From Plazaster borealis (lineage: Eukaryota; Echinodermata; Asteroidea; Forcipulatida; Labidiasteridae), in NCBI GenBank assembly GCA_021014325.1, contig JAJGQC010000489.1, positions 100,672-164,671 on the forward strand: a stretch of DNA of 64,000 bases. Reading direction: 5' to 3'. Position numbers and translations under genes: made by a program. The notes under the pieces were generated by a model. The model was not told the DNA's origin. It saw nothing but the letters and a program-made list of their open reading frames with translations, and did not search any database. Positions 1 to 11,249 of the stretch are shown here, piece by piece (within the stretch, counting starts at the first letter, position 1; each line of letters begins with the position of its first letter).

Positions 1-84
1 TCTCGCAAGGAAGCTTCTTTGCTGCACAGAGGTCAGCAGTGACTTCAAGCACGATGTCTCACCGATGCTCATACAGGCACACTT

Positions 85-628
85 ATGAATTCATGGAGAC
101 ATTATGAATCACTTTAAAAATCAACTGTACAATTCTATCCGTAAATCCAAGACGCGGTCTGTCTAAAATTGGACGAATTTGGTACTTGGTGGCTTGACAA
201 CCAAGTCTTTGTACATAACGCCGGGCATCGGAGCCAGAAGCAGTTTGGCTGTTGGTGATAAAACAGTGGAAATCTTTCATTGTGTTGAAGTCATGGAGAC
301 ATCACCTAAACCTGAAATTTACAATTTCATAATCCAACACATGGATAATCGAATAACGATCGAACAAATTAGACAGATTTGGTGCTGCCTGGCTTGACAA
401 CCAAGCCTTTGTATAGGGCTAGGCATCGAAGTCAGAAGCAGTTTTGGCTGTTGGTGATAAAACAGTGGAAATCTTTCATTGAATTTATGGAGACATCACC
501 TAAACCTGAAATCTACAATTCCCTCATCAAACACACGGATAATCAAAAAATTGGACAGGTTTGGTACTCCACGCCTTGACAACCAAGCCTTTGTTTAGGG
601 CTGGGCATCGGAGCCAGAAGCAGTTTCA
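85..628. repeat. Tandem repeat, about 3 units of 180-200 bp
   Basis: Three successive units share the phrases 'catggagacat', 'cttgacaaccaag' and 'gccagaagcagttt'. The cttgacaaccaag anchor occurs near 193, 393 and 575, giving spacings of about 200 and 182. Units 2 and 3 are most alike and unit 1 is more diverged. Short open frames in this stretch follow the repeat and are not conserved. It lies directly upstream of the MRM2-like exon, probably in its intron. Confidence 0.8.
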
Positions 629-813
629 GACCTTTTTGTTAGCAATGACTGACAACCTCGAGTTGGGAAAGGATGGATTAAAGGTTACCAATTGGAACAA
701 ACTTCAAAGTTAAGCTAGTCTAGTTGTACACATTCTATTTATTGTAAAAACTGCATTATTAAATTGTGGAAGAGAAGGGGTAAAATATTAAATTACTTGT
801 ATCTGTTTCTCAG

Positions 814-1280
814 ATCCAAATATGCCATCCGGAAAGGTCATCAGTGTTGACCTGCAACATAAAAAACCTCTAGAGGGCGCTATTCTCCTCCCAAACGCAG
901 ACTTTACTCTGTCGTCAACGCAGTCCACCATTCTGACATTACTCAACGGTCAACTTGTAAACACGGTTGTCGGCGACATGGCGCCCAACTCAACTGGAGT
1001 CCGTTCCATAGACCGGGAGGTGATTATGGAACTCTGCAGATCTGCTCTCGGATTCGCAAGGAAAGTTCTGAGAGAGGACGGCAATTTCCTGTGCAAGTTG
1101 TGGGAAGGCCAAGAAACTGGACAGTTGAAGGAAGAACTTGCAAAAGGATTCCGAGGGGTGAAGGTCGTGAAAGCAGACGCCAGCCGGAAAGAGTCGGCGG
1201 AAGTGTTCCTTCTCGGACGAGGGTTTAAGAGATACTTATTTCATTCTGTAGGTTCGAAATCATCCATTATTGGCACATGA
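814..1280 (+). CDS. MRM2: MRM2-like mitochondrial rRNA 2'-O-methyltransferase, last exon
   Basis: Mitochondrial rRNA methyltransferase 2 (FtsJ/RrmJ family) methylates a uridine 2'-OH in the large mitoribosomal RNA. The exon follows a pyrimidine-rich tract and CAG acceptor ending at 813 and runs to a TGA at 1278-1280. It encodes the SAM-fold second half: VISVDL with the SAM-contacting Asp, the DMAPN motif with the catalytic Asp, FLCKLW with the catalytic Lys, and the ASRKES motif with the last Lys/Glu pair of the K-D-K-E tetrad. The N-terminal part, including the first catalytic Lys, must lie on exons upstream of this window. The C-terminus after RGFKRYL is not conserved. The assignment is by remembered family motifs. 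FtsJ paralogues (cytosolic FTSJ1) are less likely because of the DMAPN and RKES context. Confidence 0.85.
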
Positions 1281-2519
1281 TTCTTTGCACTCATGGAGTA
1301 CTCGCCCGGTTCACAGACAACTGAAGATTTGGTGCTCTGCTTGAAGAACTATTGGCACTCATGATAAGATCACCGAGTACTCGCCCACAGACAACCCAAG
1401 ATTCAGCGCTAAACCAGAACTCCCTTCCAGTAGACATCTGGTATCGTTTGATAGAGCAGCTTAAGTTTAAAAAAATAGCTCAACACAACAAAATGCTCAC
1501 CAGAATATGGTTATCAGAAAAAAGAAGAAAAAAAATGTCCCATGTACTATATAATGTGACTGATATCCTGCTTACTTTTGCTTCGCAGCAAATTATTAAG
1601 AAGCGGTGTTTTCTGCTTAAGCAGCTCTTAAAGAATTGAACTGGTGTTCCTCATTTGTTTTTGCGAGTTAGTTTGCATTTTCTTGGTTATGAATCTTATG
1701 AATCAACTAACAAAGCCTGGATTGGGACTTGATCTACATAACTGAAATTTACCCAAGTCAGATTTCTCTTAGAACTTTGTTCCACTCTGGGTCAAGACAT
1801 AAACACTTACGCAATTAAAACTACTGCATAAACGCTGAATTCTGTGGTAAGCATTGCCATAAAATGGGGCCCGGTTCTTTACCATTCTGGTCTGCTTTTC
1901 TCAAAGAGTATTTATACCGTCCGTCAAGAAATACAAAATGCACAAAATATAATTTTGTTATAATAAAACAATAATTTATTACATTTCCAGAAACCTATAT
2001 TATTTGTATTCATGTTGCATATATGTCATTTCTTTTCCTTTGTAAATATGTTGTTCAGTTTTATTAAATGCTTTTACAAAAAATGGTTTAGTTTCTTTTC
2101 ATTGTTTACAAAACAATCTTTTTTTATTGGCCTTTGAAGTCTCACAGCCTTATACATTAAATGGTAAAATAGTCCCCAAAATACTTCAGTTTATTTTTAC
2201 AATAGTATAGATTTTGCAATAAAATTTGTTATTTATTAATATTTTCTATACTTTTATCTGTCATGTACATATGGTCATATTTACAAAATGACTACTTACA
2301 ACAACAATTTTGGAAAACAAAAATGAAATTTACATCCCTGGTACAAGTTGTATCGGCTCCTTGTGCGACAGACTTTAAAAAACTGTACAAAAAAATAGGA
2401 TGCAGCCGAGCGTAAATGTTCACATGTATGAAACAACTGATTTTATTGGCCGACAAGGGCCAAAAAACCATAAGCACAATTGGCATTGGTTAAGACGGCA
2501 AACTGGACCTACTTAACCA
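1281..2519. other. Non-coding, AT-rich, no gene seen
   Basis: This is 3' flank of the MRM2-like gene. A short imperfect duplication ('actcatg', 'gagtactcgccc') lies at 1290-1400. An open frame at 1352-1639 has no recognisable motif. The stretch 1880-2290 is very AT-rich. No splice-bounded conserved exon was seen on either strand. Confidence 0.5.
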
Positions 2520-2521
2520 GG

Positions 2522-2668
2522 GCTCGATTTCACAAAGAGTTAAGATTGATCTTAAGTGCAAATCAATCTTAATTGCTGAGCAAAGTGTGATGTCACAATA
2601 CAAATCACTATGGTAATACTGACAACTCGTATTAAGATGAATCTTAGTGCTTTGTAAAATCGACCCTT
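2522..2668. mobile_element. Palindromic MITE, 'GGCTCGATTTCACAAAG' family
   Basis: The ends are inverted copies: GGCTCGATTTCACAAAG...TTAAGATTGATCTTAA at the left and AAGATGAATCTTAGTGCTTTGTAAAATCGACCC at the right, around a core with 'gatgtcacaatacaaatcactatgg'. Related sequence recurs at 21823-21975 and, partially, at 35518-35570. It has no coding capacity, which fits a non-autonomous DNA element. Confidence 0.65.
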
Positions 2669-3335
2669 GTTAACGCCGAAGACGTGTACACACCCACAAC
2701 CTTCACAAACCAATCAGAATTAACATCTTTTAAAATTGTACGTGGATGCTGCCAAAAGACACTCTGGAACATTTTTTTTTTTTTGCATGAGATCAACAGC
2801 AGTCGACGTGTTAACAAGACGGGACATTCCATTGTGCAGTGTGCACAAGGCATGCAATATATGTGCTATGCTTCTTTCACCCTGTACACAAAGGGCAAAG
2901 GGTACAGGAATTCATGCTCAAAATCTCCCTTTTCTGGGGGATTGTGTAATCCCCGATTCCAGACCTTCGTCCGTGTCCGTTTGTTGTACAAATGAGGATT
3001 ACGAGGCAAGTCTGAGATTCCAGTATACAATGGCCGATTATCGGCTGTGGCTTACGGTAAAACAAATACCAATGTTCTCATAAGAGAAAAATAAATCCTG
3101 GTGCATATTAGGAGAACGTTGTCTTTACTTTCTTTAGTCATGGTTTCATTGTGATAAAAACAAAAAGATTCCTGAAATTCCAAAAGTCAATCCCACGGGT
3201 GAGCACAATTTTGTTTTGGAATTCCCGGCGGCAAGTGGTTAACACGTTCCATGCAGCAAACTTTTAGCGGTATTACTAACTCAAGAGAAGACCTACAGTA
3301 ATTTATATCAGGAATACCAGTTAGCATTTTTAAAG

Positions 3336-3600
3336 GGATTGTATACATTTGGTAAATGGAACCCTTTGTTTGGTCCAATCCTATATAGTTTGTAGATATA
3401 TATACCATAAAACTAACCTGTGAAAATTTCATTTCAAAAGGTGGTAGCATTTTTGAGATAATTATTGCCGAAAATCTGGAACGGTTTGTCCACGCAGGAA
3501 GAATAATCTGCAATTGGAATACACGTTATTGAAGTAACGCTTCTCAGATACAAATTTTTGGGGGAAAAAAGTGAAAAAGTGACATAATTTTCAATACCCT
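3336..3600. mobile_element. Degenerate MITE related to the 13196/30887 family
   Basis: It starts 'taaagggattgtatacatttggtaa' and contains 'aacctgtgaaaattt', both of which echo the copies at 13196-13562 and 30887-31266. The rest has diverged or been replaced and no clean right inverted terminus was found. The assignment is tentative. Confidence 0.4.
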
Positions 3601-4104
3601 CAGTACTTCGAAGTGAAAAGTTTCTCAAAATGCATTATAATTGAATCCCTCATGCTATCCCACAAAATTCTTTTTCCCTCCAACCCCCCCCCCCCCCAAT
3701 CCAGCATCATCATCTGCCTTTCTTCTCCGTTGAGTAAATAGAGAGGAAGGAATCTCTGCTTCCGGATGCCAGATGTGTCTGTTGACGAATAAATAAAAAC
3801 AACATAAATATACAGCCTTTTGTTGTTGTTACTACACCACTGTTTCAAATAGTATGTTTGTTATATTATGGTGAACTATTTTTTAGGGTGAACACAATCC
3901 CTTTCAAATGGTCTGAACCATCAGATATCGACCCTTTAGCCCCCCCCCCCAAAAAAAAATTCCAACCCCTCAAGCCGTCTAGAAAACATGATTGATTTCT
4001 GCCAGCTTTTTAACCCATGGCTAAGAGATTTTCTGTACAACTTCTTAGAAGGGTGGTCATTGGTGGAATTTTTTTGTAGTAAAAGAATCAAATTTGACGG
4101 CTAA

Positions 4105-4280
4105 AGCCCGGTTCATACTTCCTGCGAATGCAAATGCGAAGCAAATTTTGACGTCACAGCTCTGCTTTTGGCTGCAAATGTTTTGCAGGAGTTGAGCTCA
4201 GCTCAACTGTTGCAAAGATTTCGTAGCGAATTTGCGACGTCAAAATTTGATTTGCATTCGCAGGAAGTATGAACCGGGCT
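4105..4280. mobile_element. Palindromic MITE with ~30-bp terminal inverted repeats
   Basis: The left end reads AGCCCGGTTCATACTTCC TGCGAATGC and the right end is its inverse (GCATTCGCA GGAAGTATGAACCGGGCT). Inner parts around 'tttgacgtca' and the centre 'gagctcagctc' are also inverted, so the element folds end to end. A half copy with the same right end is at 14385-14482. Confidence 0.8.
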
Positions 4281-4433
4281 TCAATGAGGTTTTGGGAAAA
4301 TACTGAAAATCAGGAAAATTCCTGAGAAATCACATGCCTGCAAATTACAAAAATTGCAGTGTTGCCAATTACATTTTGTTAAAGTGTCACTACAGTGAGA
4401 ATTTGGAAAGCAGAAACAATTATACACCTTGCA

Positions 4434-4871
4434 GGTCAGAGTTCAACAGAAACGTCGACTAGCTGAAAAGGACACAAGAAACATGGGAAGACACTGATTG
4501 GGGAGTTAAGCACAATGGAGGGTCACGGTCAGAGTTCAACAGAAACGTCGACTAGCTGAAAGGGACACAAGAAACATGGGAAGACACTGATTGGGGAGTT
4601 AAGCACAATGGAGGGTCACGGTCAGAGTTCAACAGAAACGTCGACTAGCCGAAAGGGACACAAGAAACATGGGAAGACACAGATTGGGGAGTCTAGCACA
4701 ATGAATGGTCATGGTCAGAGTTCAACAGGAACGGTGTTGAGTCGAAAGAGAAACAAGAAACATGGGATACAGATTGGAGAGTCCAGCACAATAGAGGGTG
4801 ACGGTCAGAGTTCAGCAGGAACGGTGTCGAGCGATAAGACACACAAGAAGAAAAAGAAGACTGACATTTGA
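4434..4871 (+). CDS. 93-bp tandem repeat with coding-like periodicity; 3' end of an unknown protein frame
   Basis: Five copies of a unit begin with GGTCAGAGTTCA at about 4434, 4527, 4620, 4713 and 4803, with periods of 93, 93, 93 and 90. All are multiples of three, so length changes keep the frame. Each unit reads roughly GHGQSST..., then a basic KGHKKHGK stretch, then IGESST. The frame from ATG 4608 ends at TGA 4871 after a KKKKKTDI tail. In the first two units the codon at the Arg position (CGA in unit 3) is TGA, so the frame is open only from unit 3, or those units are decayed. I do not recognise the protein. It may be a low-complexity C-terminal tail or a non-coding minisatellite. Confidence 0.4.
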
Positions 4872-6606
4872 AGAGAAATTAAAACTGATGATACACATGC
4901 AGTATAACAATTTCCTTTTTCATACACATATAAGTGTGAGTAGGGTTAATTCATTTAAAATGGAGGGAAAACCAGCATTAAACTTCACAAACTTTATTTT
5001 CACCGTCATGAAAATTGTAGATTCTCCTGGCAACCCAAATAAACACTGTATATATCTCAAACTTCCTGTTCACTGAAAATTGTGGTTTGCTGCCTGGCTG
5101 CATGCCTTAAAAAAAATGGCTGCATAGAATCTTGAACTGAGCATAATCGAATCCGAATTTAGGATAAAGAAAAATGTGTCTCAACTAATACGGTATCTAG
5201 AAAGTTCAGTGTTTTACAGAAGGCTAAAATTAACAAGCCAAAGGAATGTAAATTATGAAGCAAATATAATCTGTGACATAGAATAAATGTTTATTTTAAT
5301 CTTTCAATTTATCAGAAGTTGATATTGTAACAGAAAGTTGAAAAAAGTGTGCAAATACAAAATCACATACTAATTAAACCAAAATTACAACAGTTTTTAC
5401 AGCTTTTAAGCTATAAAATTTACTGCATTATCCAAAAGTTCTATAGTACCGTTTGCTATTAGCAAGATTTGCTAAAAGATCAAAAGTATGATAAAGTTCA
5501 GTGTACAGTATAAGTATAAGAAGTGTGACATTATTAGGGAAGTTGTGTATAAATGTACATCATGTACAGATGTAAATTGTCATTTTTAGATTAAAACAGT
5601 TGCAAAAATATCATGAAAGTGTCAACACAATGCCAAGATACAAAAAGGAAGTACCAGAGATGTACATGAATGAGAGGTGTAAATTACTTTCAAGTGGACA
5701 TTTTTATTAAAAACTCAAAACACATGGGTCAAAAGTGACAATATACTTCTAGCCATAGGCTAATGGTTTTATGAGCATAGCCAGCGGCTGATGGGCATTT
5801 GGTTGGCCAATGGGCTAGTGAATAAAATGCATTATAATAATGCAAAAAAATTCAGTATCTCAGGAAGGACATGATAATGCTCAACAACTTTGTTTCTCGG
5901 TGTACTGATTTGTTGTTTTTGAAGTCCTGCTATAGTCAAGTTTTCTTTTGAAATTCATAACTAACAAATTCTGTGGTGTATTTCAATAATTTAAATATGT
6001 AAATCTTGAAAATAAAACACTTTTTGTGCAGGACACATGTAATTACAAAATGTGGACATGACTAGCCCTGTGGGCTACCACAAATTCAAGTTAATTGCTA
6101 CCTCTGTAAATAACATGCTGTTTGATTAAATTCCATACCAAGTAGGGGTGTAACGACTAACGATTATGATATGATCACAATGCACCACAGTCTGTTTCAT
6201 GATGAATAATGAAAGTTTAGAAAATGTTACACAGGGAATAATTCTTAACAAAGCAATAAAAACAGCCCAACAATTTCCTGTGTTTACTTACATACAACTA
6301 TTATGATAAATAAATTTATCACAAATTCTTCATCATGTTTGTTGTCAATGTACATGTATTGTTATTTCCTTAATAGGTAGCATGTGTACTGTGGAGTTTC
6401 ACTTTTACAAGTTTGATTGTCAATAAAGGCATGCAACATCTCTTCCTTTATAGTGCCATAAAAATGTGAAAACACTGCCTTCTTGCAATTTTCTGTTAGC
6501 TTGGCAGTTCCTTTACTTTTTTCTTCAAATCAGCATGTCCATGTCTAAAGTGAAATTAAACATCAAAAATATATTGTACATGAAAAGTGCAGACACAAAA
6601 AGAATG
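4872..6606. other. Non-coding, AT-rich, no gene seen
   Basis: The composition is strongly AT-rich with many stops in all frames. I saw no conserved exon, TIR element or clear tandem repeat. Confidence 0.5.
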
Positions 6607-6772
6607 TTAATCCAGTTCGGGATAGCTGAAGCCTTTGTATGTACCATCTGGGTTTGGGTATGTCCATCGGACAGTATTCATTACACAGGATGGGAGTTGA
6701 ACCCAGTTGAATCTTCCCAAATATCCCAAACACCATCTTACGACTTGACGATAAGCCACATGTTGATATTTC
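6607..6772 (-). CDS. P2X7 ballast-domain protein, last exon
   Basis: The exon follows a TCTCCAG acceptor (AG at 6774-6773) and ends with TAA at 6609-6607. It encodes the C-terminal part of the P2X7 intracellular 'ballast' domain: KYQHVAYRQ, then RWCLGYLGR, then PSCVMNTVRWTYP and PDGTYKGF. In P2X7 this cytosolic domain binds zinc through Cys/His and a guanine nucleotide. Free-standing copies without a P2X channel are common in some invertebrates. The first base completes a CA|G codon left by the exon at 7404-7176, so the phases agree. No transmembrane segment is present, so this is a ballast-domain protein and not a P2X channel. Confidence 0.75.
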
Positions 6773-7175
6773 CTGGAGATAAATGAGAAATTAGTAAATG
6801 GAACCAATAAGTACTAAGTGAGGAAACTTGTGAATTTACTAGTTCATACAGTATAAAGTATAGCTGTTTATTATAACAGATCTGCCTTGTACTGTTACAT
6901 GTAATCTTGTTGACCAAATACAAACAATATAGTTCTAAAATGGAAGGAAAGTTGTAAGTTTTTGTCGAGTTCAGTTGTGTAATGGGTTTTTTTCTGATCT
7001 GATTCTATGTTCTATTTAATGTGCTGTGTACATGAGTGTACTTTAACTATGTGCAGGTGGAATGACAAAAAAACAATGTCTTTTGTTGAACTTTATTTCA
7101 ATGTACAATATGGGTAATATTAAACAGTTCAAAGTTTTAAATATATATTCACTTTTGTCTTGAAACACTACTTAC

Positions 7176-7404
7176 TGGTCAACCGTTCCCTGTACACCCC
7201 TTCTCCCATATTGAGCTTGGTACTGCAAATGTGCTGTCTGGAGAACTGCTGGACGCTTCAAACCATTCATGCTGGCTAAAACATTGGTCCGGAAGATCCA
7301 GGTCGATCCCCAAATCTGTCATTTTTGTGCTAACTGCATCAACCTCTTTACAGCAAATGCAGTTTGATATGACAGGTTGCATGACGCAATGTCCACAACT
7401 ACAC
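7176..7404 (-). CDS. P2X7 ballast-domain protein, middle exon (one frame break)
   Basis: The exon is bounded by a TTTTCAG acceptor (AG 7406-7405) and a GTAAGT donor at 7175. It begins with the zinc-site motif CSCGHCVM followed by CICCKEVDAV, which is typical of the P2X7 ballast domain. The second part, in a different frame, reads VLQTAHLQYQAQYG, matching the family's usual LQTAY..YR segment, and ends DQ in phase with the last exon. The two parts are separated by a frame change somewhere around 7300-7340. The simplest explanation is a 1-2 base indel in the sequence. If it is real, the protein is truncated or altered at its C-terminus. Confidence 0.7.
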
Positions 7405-8200
7405 CTGAAAATAATTGGGGGTGGAGCGGAAACAATTAATTTAACATTGTCTTTCAGTCTAGTGTCTTTTTTTTTCCCTTTTTTTTTAATGTTATTATTA
7501 TTTGATTTATTATTATTTTTATTTATTTTTTCTTTGGGGGGGTTCCCTTTTATGATTTTGTTGGGGTGTATGAATGTGTCACAACATTTATCCAAAATTA
7601 CTGTTATTGTTGAACTTACCATGGGGTAGCGTGCACTAAATTTAAATATCGAACTGGATAAGAGTGCTGGGTGAGATTAAAGGTAATTCAGGATAAACAA
7701 GTTTTTTTTCGCACAATCCGGGATTGAAATACCAACCTGGATAAATGACATTAGTACCATGTTTGATTTTTGAATGAAGCCTGACAATTTATTAGACATC
7801 ACTCTAGGTCCACCACATCCAACCCAACTCAAAGCATATTTTCTCCATCTCTTTTATTTCAAAAATTTAATTTTTTTTAATAGGTAAAGGAATTACACAA
7901 ACATGAACCATACACAATTTACAACTAGACTTATTGTACATGTTCTCTCTGTACACGACTATCTACATACATGTACATGTACGAGTAAATTGTACACGCA
8001 CTGTAGTCCCTGTTTTGGAAATATGCATGGTAATAATGTGTGTACATGTACATGTACACTATTATTGTACAAAATAGTCGTAGTCAATCGGCGAACTTCA
8101 TATTCACCGTACCGGGCAATGAGAAATATTTCACGTATAAATATAGACCAGGCATGTACAGGTGTATTATGATCCCCTTTTATCTTGATAAACAACTCAC
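7405..8200. other. Intron of the ballast-domain gene
   Basis: It contains a T-rich low-complexity tract (7460-7560) and a cluster of 'tacatgtacatgtac' palindromes at 7965-8056. No other feature was recognised. Confidence 0.5.
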
Positions 8201-8436
8201 CATGTCGGTGTTAAAAGCCGATTGTGTCCTGTTCAGGGTCGACTTCGTCTTCATCTCCACCCTTGGCCTACCGGAGCGAGTGGCTCGAACCGGTAGGGTT
8301 CTGCACCACGGATTTCCTCATCCTGGTCTTCGACTTCGTCATCTGGCGAATTGAAACTGCTGGAATCACTAGCAGAATTACTGTCACTGTCGCCACTGTC
8401 ACCATGAACGACTTCCTCGGTTACACTGTTATCTTC
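8201..8436 (-). CDS. P2X7 ballast-domain protein, acidic N-terminal exon (frame breaks)
   Basis: The exon ends at a GTGAGT donor (8200) and leaves TG, which joins G of the next exon to give the expected Trp before CSCG. It carries an acidic/Ser-rich segment (HGDSGDSDSNSASDSS), then GAEPYRFEPLAP at 8281-8298, the PYRFEP signature that precedes ballast domains. Further on come GDEDEVDPEQ in a shifted frame and RLLTPTW back in the first frame, so two compensating indels are implied between about 8270 and 8215. The upstream boundary (AAAG acceptor at 8437) is a guess and no start codon is evident, so a 5' exon is probably missing. Confidence 0.55.
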
Positions 8437-8801
8437 CTTTCAGCAATGGTGAAATTTGGGCGAGAATTCGCGAAACAAGCTTGAGCGCAGGGAAAATAAT
8501 TGCTCGTTCACGCAGTGTTGGACGCTGTTAGTCCGTGTCAACAAAAAGACCAATCCACCCGGTGACGTCACGCAGTTGGGCGCGGAATGGGGAGGCATAG
8601 GGGCTCTTTTCGCGATTCGGAGTGGCGAGTGCAAAAAATGGGGCTGTAAAAATCGTTGTTTAGGCATGACCAAAATGACCAATTTTTTAAAATTTTTTTT
8701 ATGTGACATAATGAAGTATCATTCTACAGTTTTATTGGAAAAGGGAACCTAAAAAAAATCGCTCTAGTGACACTTTAAGAATATTTATCACTAGAGCTCA
8801 C

Positions 8802-8931
8802 CTTAAGTGGATGAAAAGCCAGGCAACTGACTGGGCCGATCCTTTGACCTATGAACCCTTCATAGTACTTGATATTGCCGAGTGTGTCACCGGACATGTT
8901 AAAGACACTGATGAGTTGATTGGCCGAGCCA
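8802..8931 (-). CDS. RPTOR: RPTOR-like exon: late WD40 blade (most 3' exon found)
   Basis: RAPTOR is the mTORC1 scaffold that presents TOS-motif substrates to mTOR. Its C-terminus is a seven-bladed WD40 propeller. This exon follows TTTCCACAG (AG 8933-8932) and ends at a GTGAGC donor (8801). It reads [11 protein letters not shown], then [18 protein letters not shown] and SCLAFHP, closely matching the human C-terminal blade (NQF...INNIKYYDGFMGQR...CLAFHP). The first T completes TG|T = Cys from the previous exon. The final RAPTOR exon (the human segment beginning HWPHLAVGSND) was not found downstream. Confidence 0.88.
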
Positions 8932-9225
8932 CTGTGGAAAGTGAATTGGTTGATTTTCTTAGATGGGGGCGTACGTACGAGATTTGTACAGGAAACTATT
9001 GAATTCTCATGCATTGTATGTCCACAGTATATAGAGAATGTAACCTTTGTTTACAAAAGAGACTGATCTTGTACATTCCAGGGCCTTTCTGGCAGGCAAG
9101 ATACTACACTGGTCATATGGAAAATTTATTCTTAATTTATTCTAAGGTAAACAAAAACACCGAAAGCCAGTTAAAAATTTTATTTGCACTTAGGGAGATG
9201 ATGTGATGCAGTTTTTGTTGCCTAC

Positions 9226-9342
9226 CATGCAAATATATAAGCCTGTGGATGAACGGCCATTGCAGTCAGTGTGTTTAAGCTGGGCTGGATCAGTTTGACC
9301 GACTCTGAGAATGGATCCCAGAAGCGAACATCGCCGTTTACA
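9226..9342 (-). CDS. RPTOR: RPTOR-like exon: WD40 blade
   Basis: The acceptor is AACCAACAG (AG 9344-9343) and the donor GTAGGC is at 9225. The 117-bp exon reads VNGDVRFWDPFSESV, then LNTLTAMAVHPQAYIFA, matching human VNGDVRIFDPRMPESV...GLTALDIHPQADLIA. Its start phase (third codon base) and end phase (TG|) fit the exons on either side. If spliced directly to the exon ending at 10770, the frame is preserved but the human segment with REHTAWVVK is lost. Confidence 0.87.
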
Positions 9343-10769
9343 CTGTTGGTTAGAAAACAGCAACAGAAGGCAAAATAAGTATTCCTGTGTACATAAGCAC
9401 TAATACCAGAAATAGAAGCAATAACTACCTGTCTCTAAGACAAACGTTTCCTATTTCACTAACATTTGCGCAAGTATGTCCAAGTTTTATGTTTACTTGT
9501 GTGTACTGACTATACTACTAGTGCAGTTTGGCGCGTCGATGCTGCAGTGATCGTTTAAGTGGAGGAATGTTTGTCTGACAGCAGGGTATTTTGAGCAAAA
9601 GTGACGTCATTACTGCAAAGTGCTTTTCACACAATTAAAACAAAATATGGTACCGGTATAAATACAATTTTAAAAGGTTGATCTTTTAACAACAATACAG
9701 GTAAAATTTAGTTGATAAGAGCGGGGCTCGAATTTGGGTGAAAAATCCACAAGACCGTAGGGCTTGTAAGCTCAGTATTTTTACAGGCCAAAATTCTTTT
9801 ACAAAACCAGAAAAGACTGTACCGCTACTAACCTGCTTTTATTTGTACCAAGCACTAAGAGAAAATTTATCTCATTTGTTTAATGGACAAGTACACTTTG
9901 ATACTTTTCAAAGTGGCTGCCATTGCTTGTCTTTCTACCTATATTTTGTTTGAAGAACAAATCTGCGATGGTCCTATAGCCGAATATCTTTCTCATGACA
10001 TAATATAATAATAATAACAAGTTCTTATATAGCGCATTTTACAATAACGTATCAATGTGCTTCACATTAGTGCCCTGGTCATTGGGCAAATAACATTCCT
10101 TTAATCTTTCTCAGCTCCCTGGGGAGTATACAGCCCCGAGCTGCCGTGGCGCTCCAAAGGCTTTTCAAACACAATATCAACCTCTATCCTCGCAGGTGAG
10201 CCAAAATAGGCACAATCCCCCCCCCCAAAAAAAAACCACCCCAAAAACCAAAACAACAACAACAATATATTTCCCTATCTGCCCCACTACAGCACACAGT
10301 TTCTAGAAGAAGACACAAGTCTAACAAAGAAATTCCATTTATTAACAATGTTTTCTACAAGAATAAAATGATTTTTGTTTGTAAGATGGAAAGAGAAAGA
10401 CCAACAACCAAGGACAGTTGAGAGTCCCGTAATTATCTCTGTACCACTATTTACTGTCTGTGCCGTACACATAGCTAAGATAGGCGAGTCATCCATATCT
10501 TAAACCAAATTCTAGCACAATTCAAAAAATAATTATGGTTCCTACTTTTTACACATTTTTTACAACATGACATTTTACTTGGTAAGCAGTCTACATAACG
10601 CGAACACTGTTTTTACTAATGAAAAAACCCACTATGCCAGCCTGCATACAACATGCACGTCACCTGAATTCTAGCAGTGACGATATTGGCGTGTTGACAC
10701 AACATCTGGCGTCAACTGGTTAATATGGTGTCAAGAGTACATTGTATACCTATTTCCTTTTTAATTTAC
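9343..10769. other. RPTOR intron(s); expected WD40 exon not found
   Basis: An exon for the segment equivalent to human CRVMTYREHTAWVVK is expected here but none is visible. A dispersed repeat with 'ttatatagcgcattttacaa' and 'ccctggggagtatacagccccgagctgccgtggcgctcc' covers about 10000-10200. A 69-codon minus-strand frame at 10287-10496 has no recognised homology. The rest is unremarkable. Confidence 0.5.
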
Positions 10770-10900
10770 CTGTCTGTTGGGGCCAGCCTCCTGTCATATA
10801 GCCTGACACTGCCGTCTCCGAGCCCAGCTATGAGTAGAGATCTACCTACATTGTCACAAGCCAGGCTAGTTACACAGCTATCTGCACCTGTTGGGATATC
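10770..10900 (-). CDS. RPTOR: RPTOR-like exon: WD40 blade
   Basis: The acceptor is ATTTTCAG (AG 10902-10901) and the donor GTAAAT is at 10769. The 131-bp exon reads DIPTGADSCVTSLACD, then GRSLLIAGLGDGSVRLYDRR, almost the human text (DIPTGADSCVTSLSCD...LIVAGLGDGSIRVYDRR). It starts in phase 0 after a Gln codon and ends in phase 2 (AG|). The frame is intact. Only two or three substitutions separate it from the vertebrate motif in the best-conserved stretch. Confidence 0.92.
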
Positions 10901-11121
10901 CTGAAAATTCAAGAAAAGTGATATTAGAATTAGTCCCTCGAGTTGGTACCGGCAAGAGTGGCTGGCTCTTGGACTAGTGTGCACCGCCTGAAACTGTAAT
11001 TTTACATGCGGAGTCCCATTAAAAAATGCGGTGTTTCAAAAGAAAAAAGTGAAAAAATCTGCCGAGACGCTGAGGTGTCTCATGCCTGTATAATAATTTT
11101 AAAAATATAGTGTGTACTAAC

Positions 11122-11228
11122 CTGTAGTCTGATTTCTCTCTGAGTATCCCATACCCTGATAATACGAACATCTCCTGATGCTAAGAGCATGCCAGACTCC
11201 TGCTCCCAGTCTAAGACAAGACCAGATC
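11122..11228 (-). CDS. RPTOR: RPTOR-like exon: WD40 blade
   Basis: The acceptor is TTATTTCAG (AG 11230-11229) and the donor GTTAGT is at 11121. The 107-bp exon reads SGLVLDWEQESGMLLASG, then DVRIIRVWDTQREIRLQ, matching human GAGMVVDWEQETGLLMSSGDVRIVRIWDT. It starts with the last two bases of a Gly codon (G|GA) and ends in phase 0, agreeing with both neighbours. Confidence 0.92.
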
Positions 11229-11249
11229 CTGAAATAATATATACACATT

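Noticed and set aside
10287..10496. Minus-strand frame as the missing RPTOR WD40 exon
   Set aside because: The residues do not match the expected segment and the splice phases do not fit.
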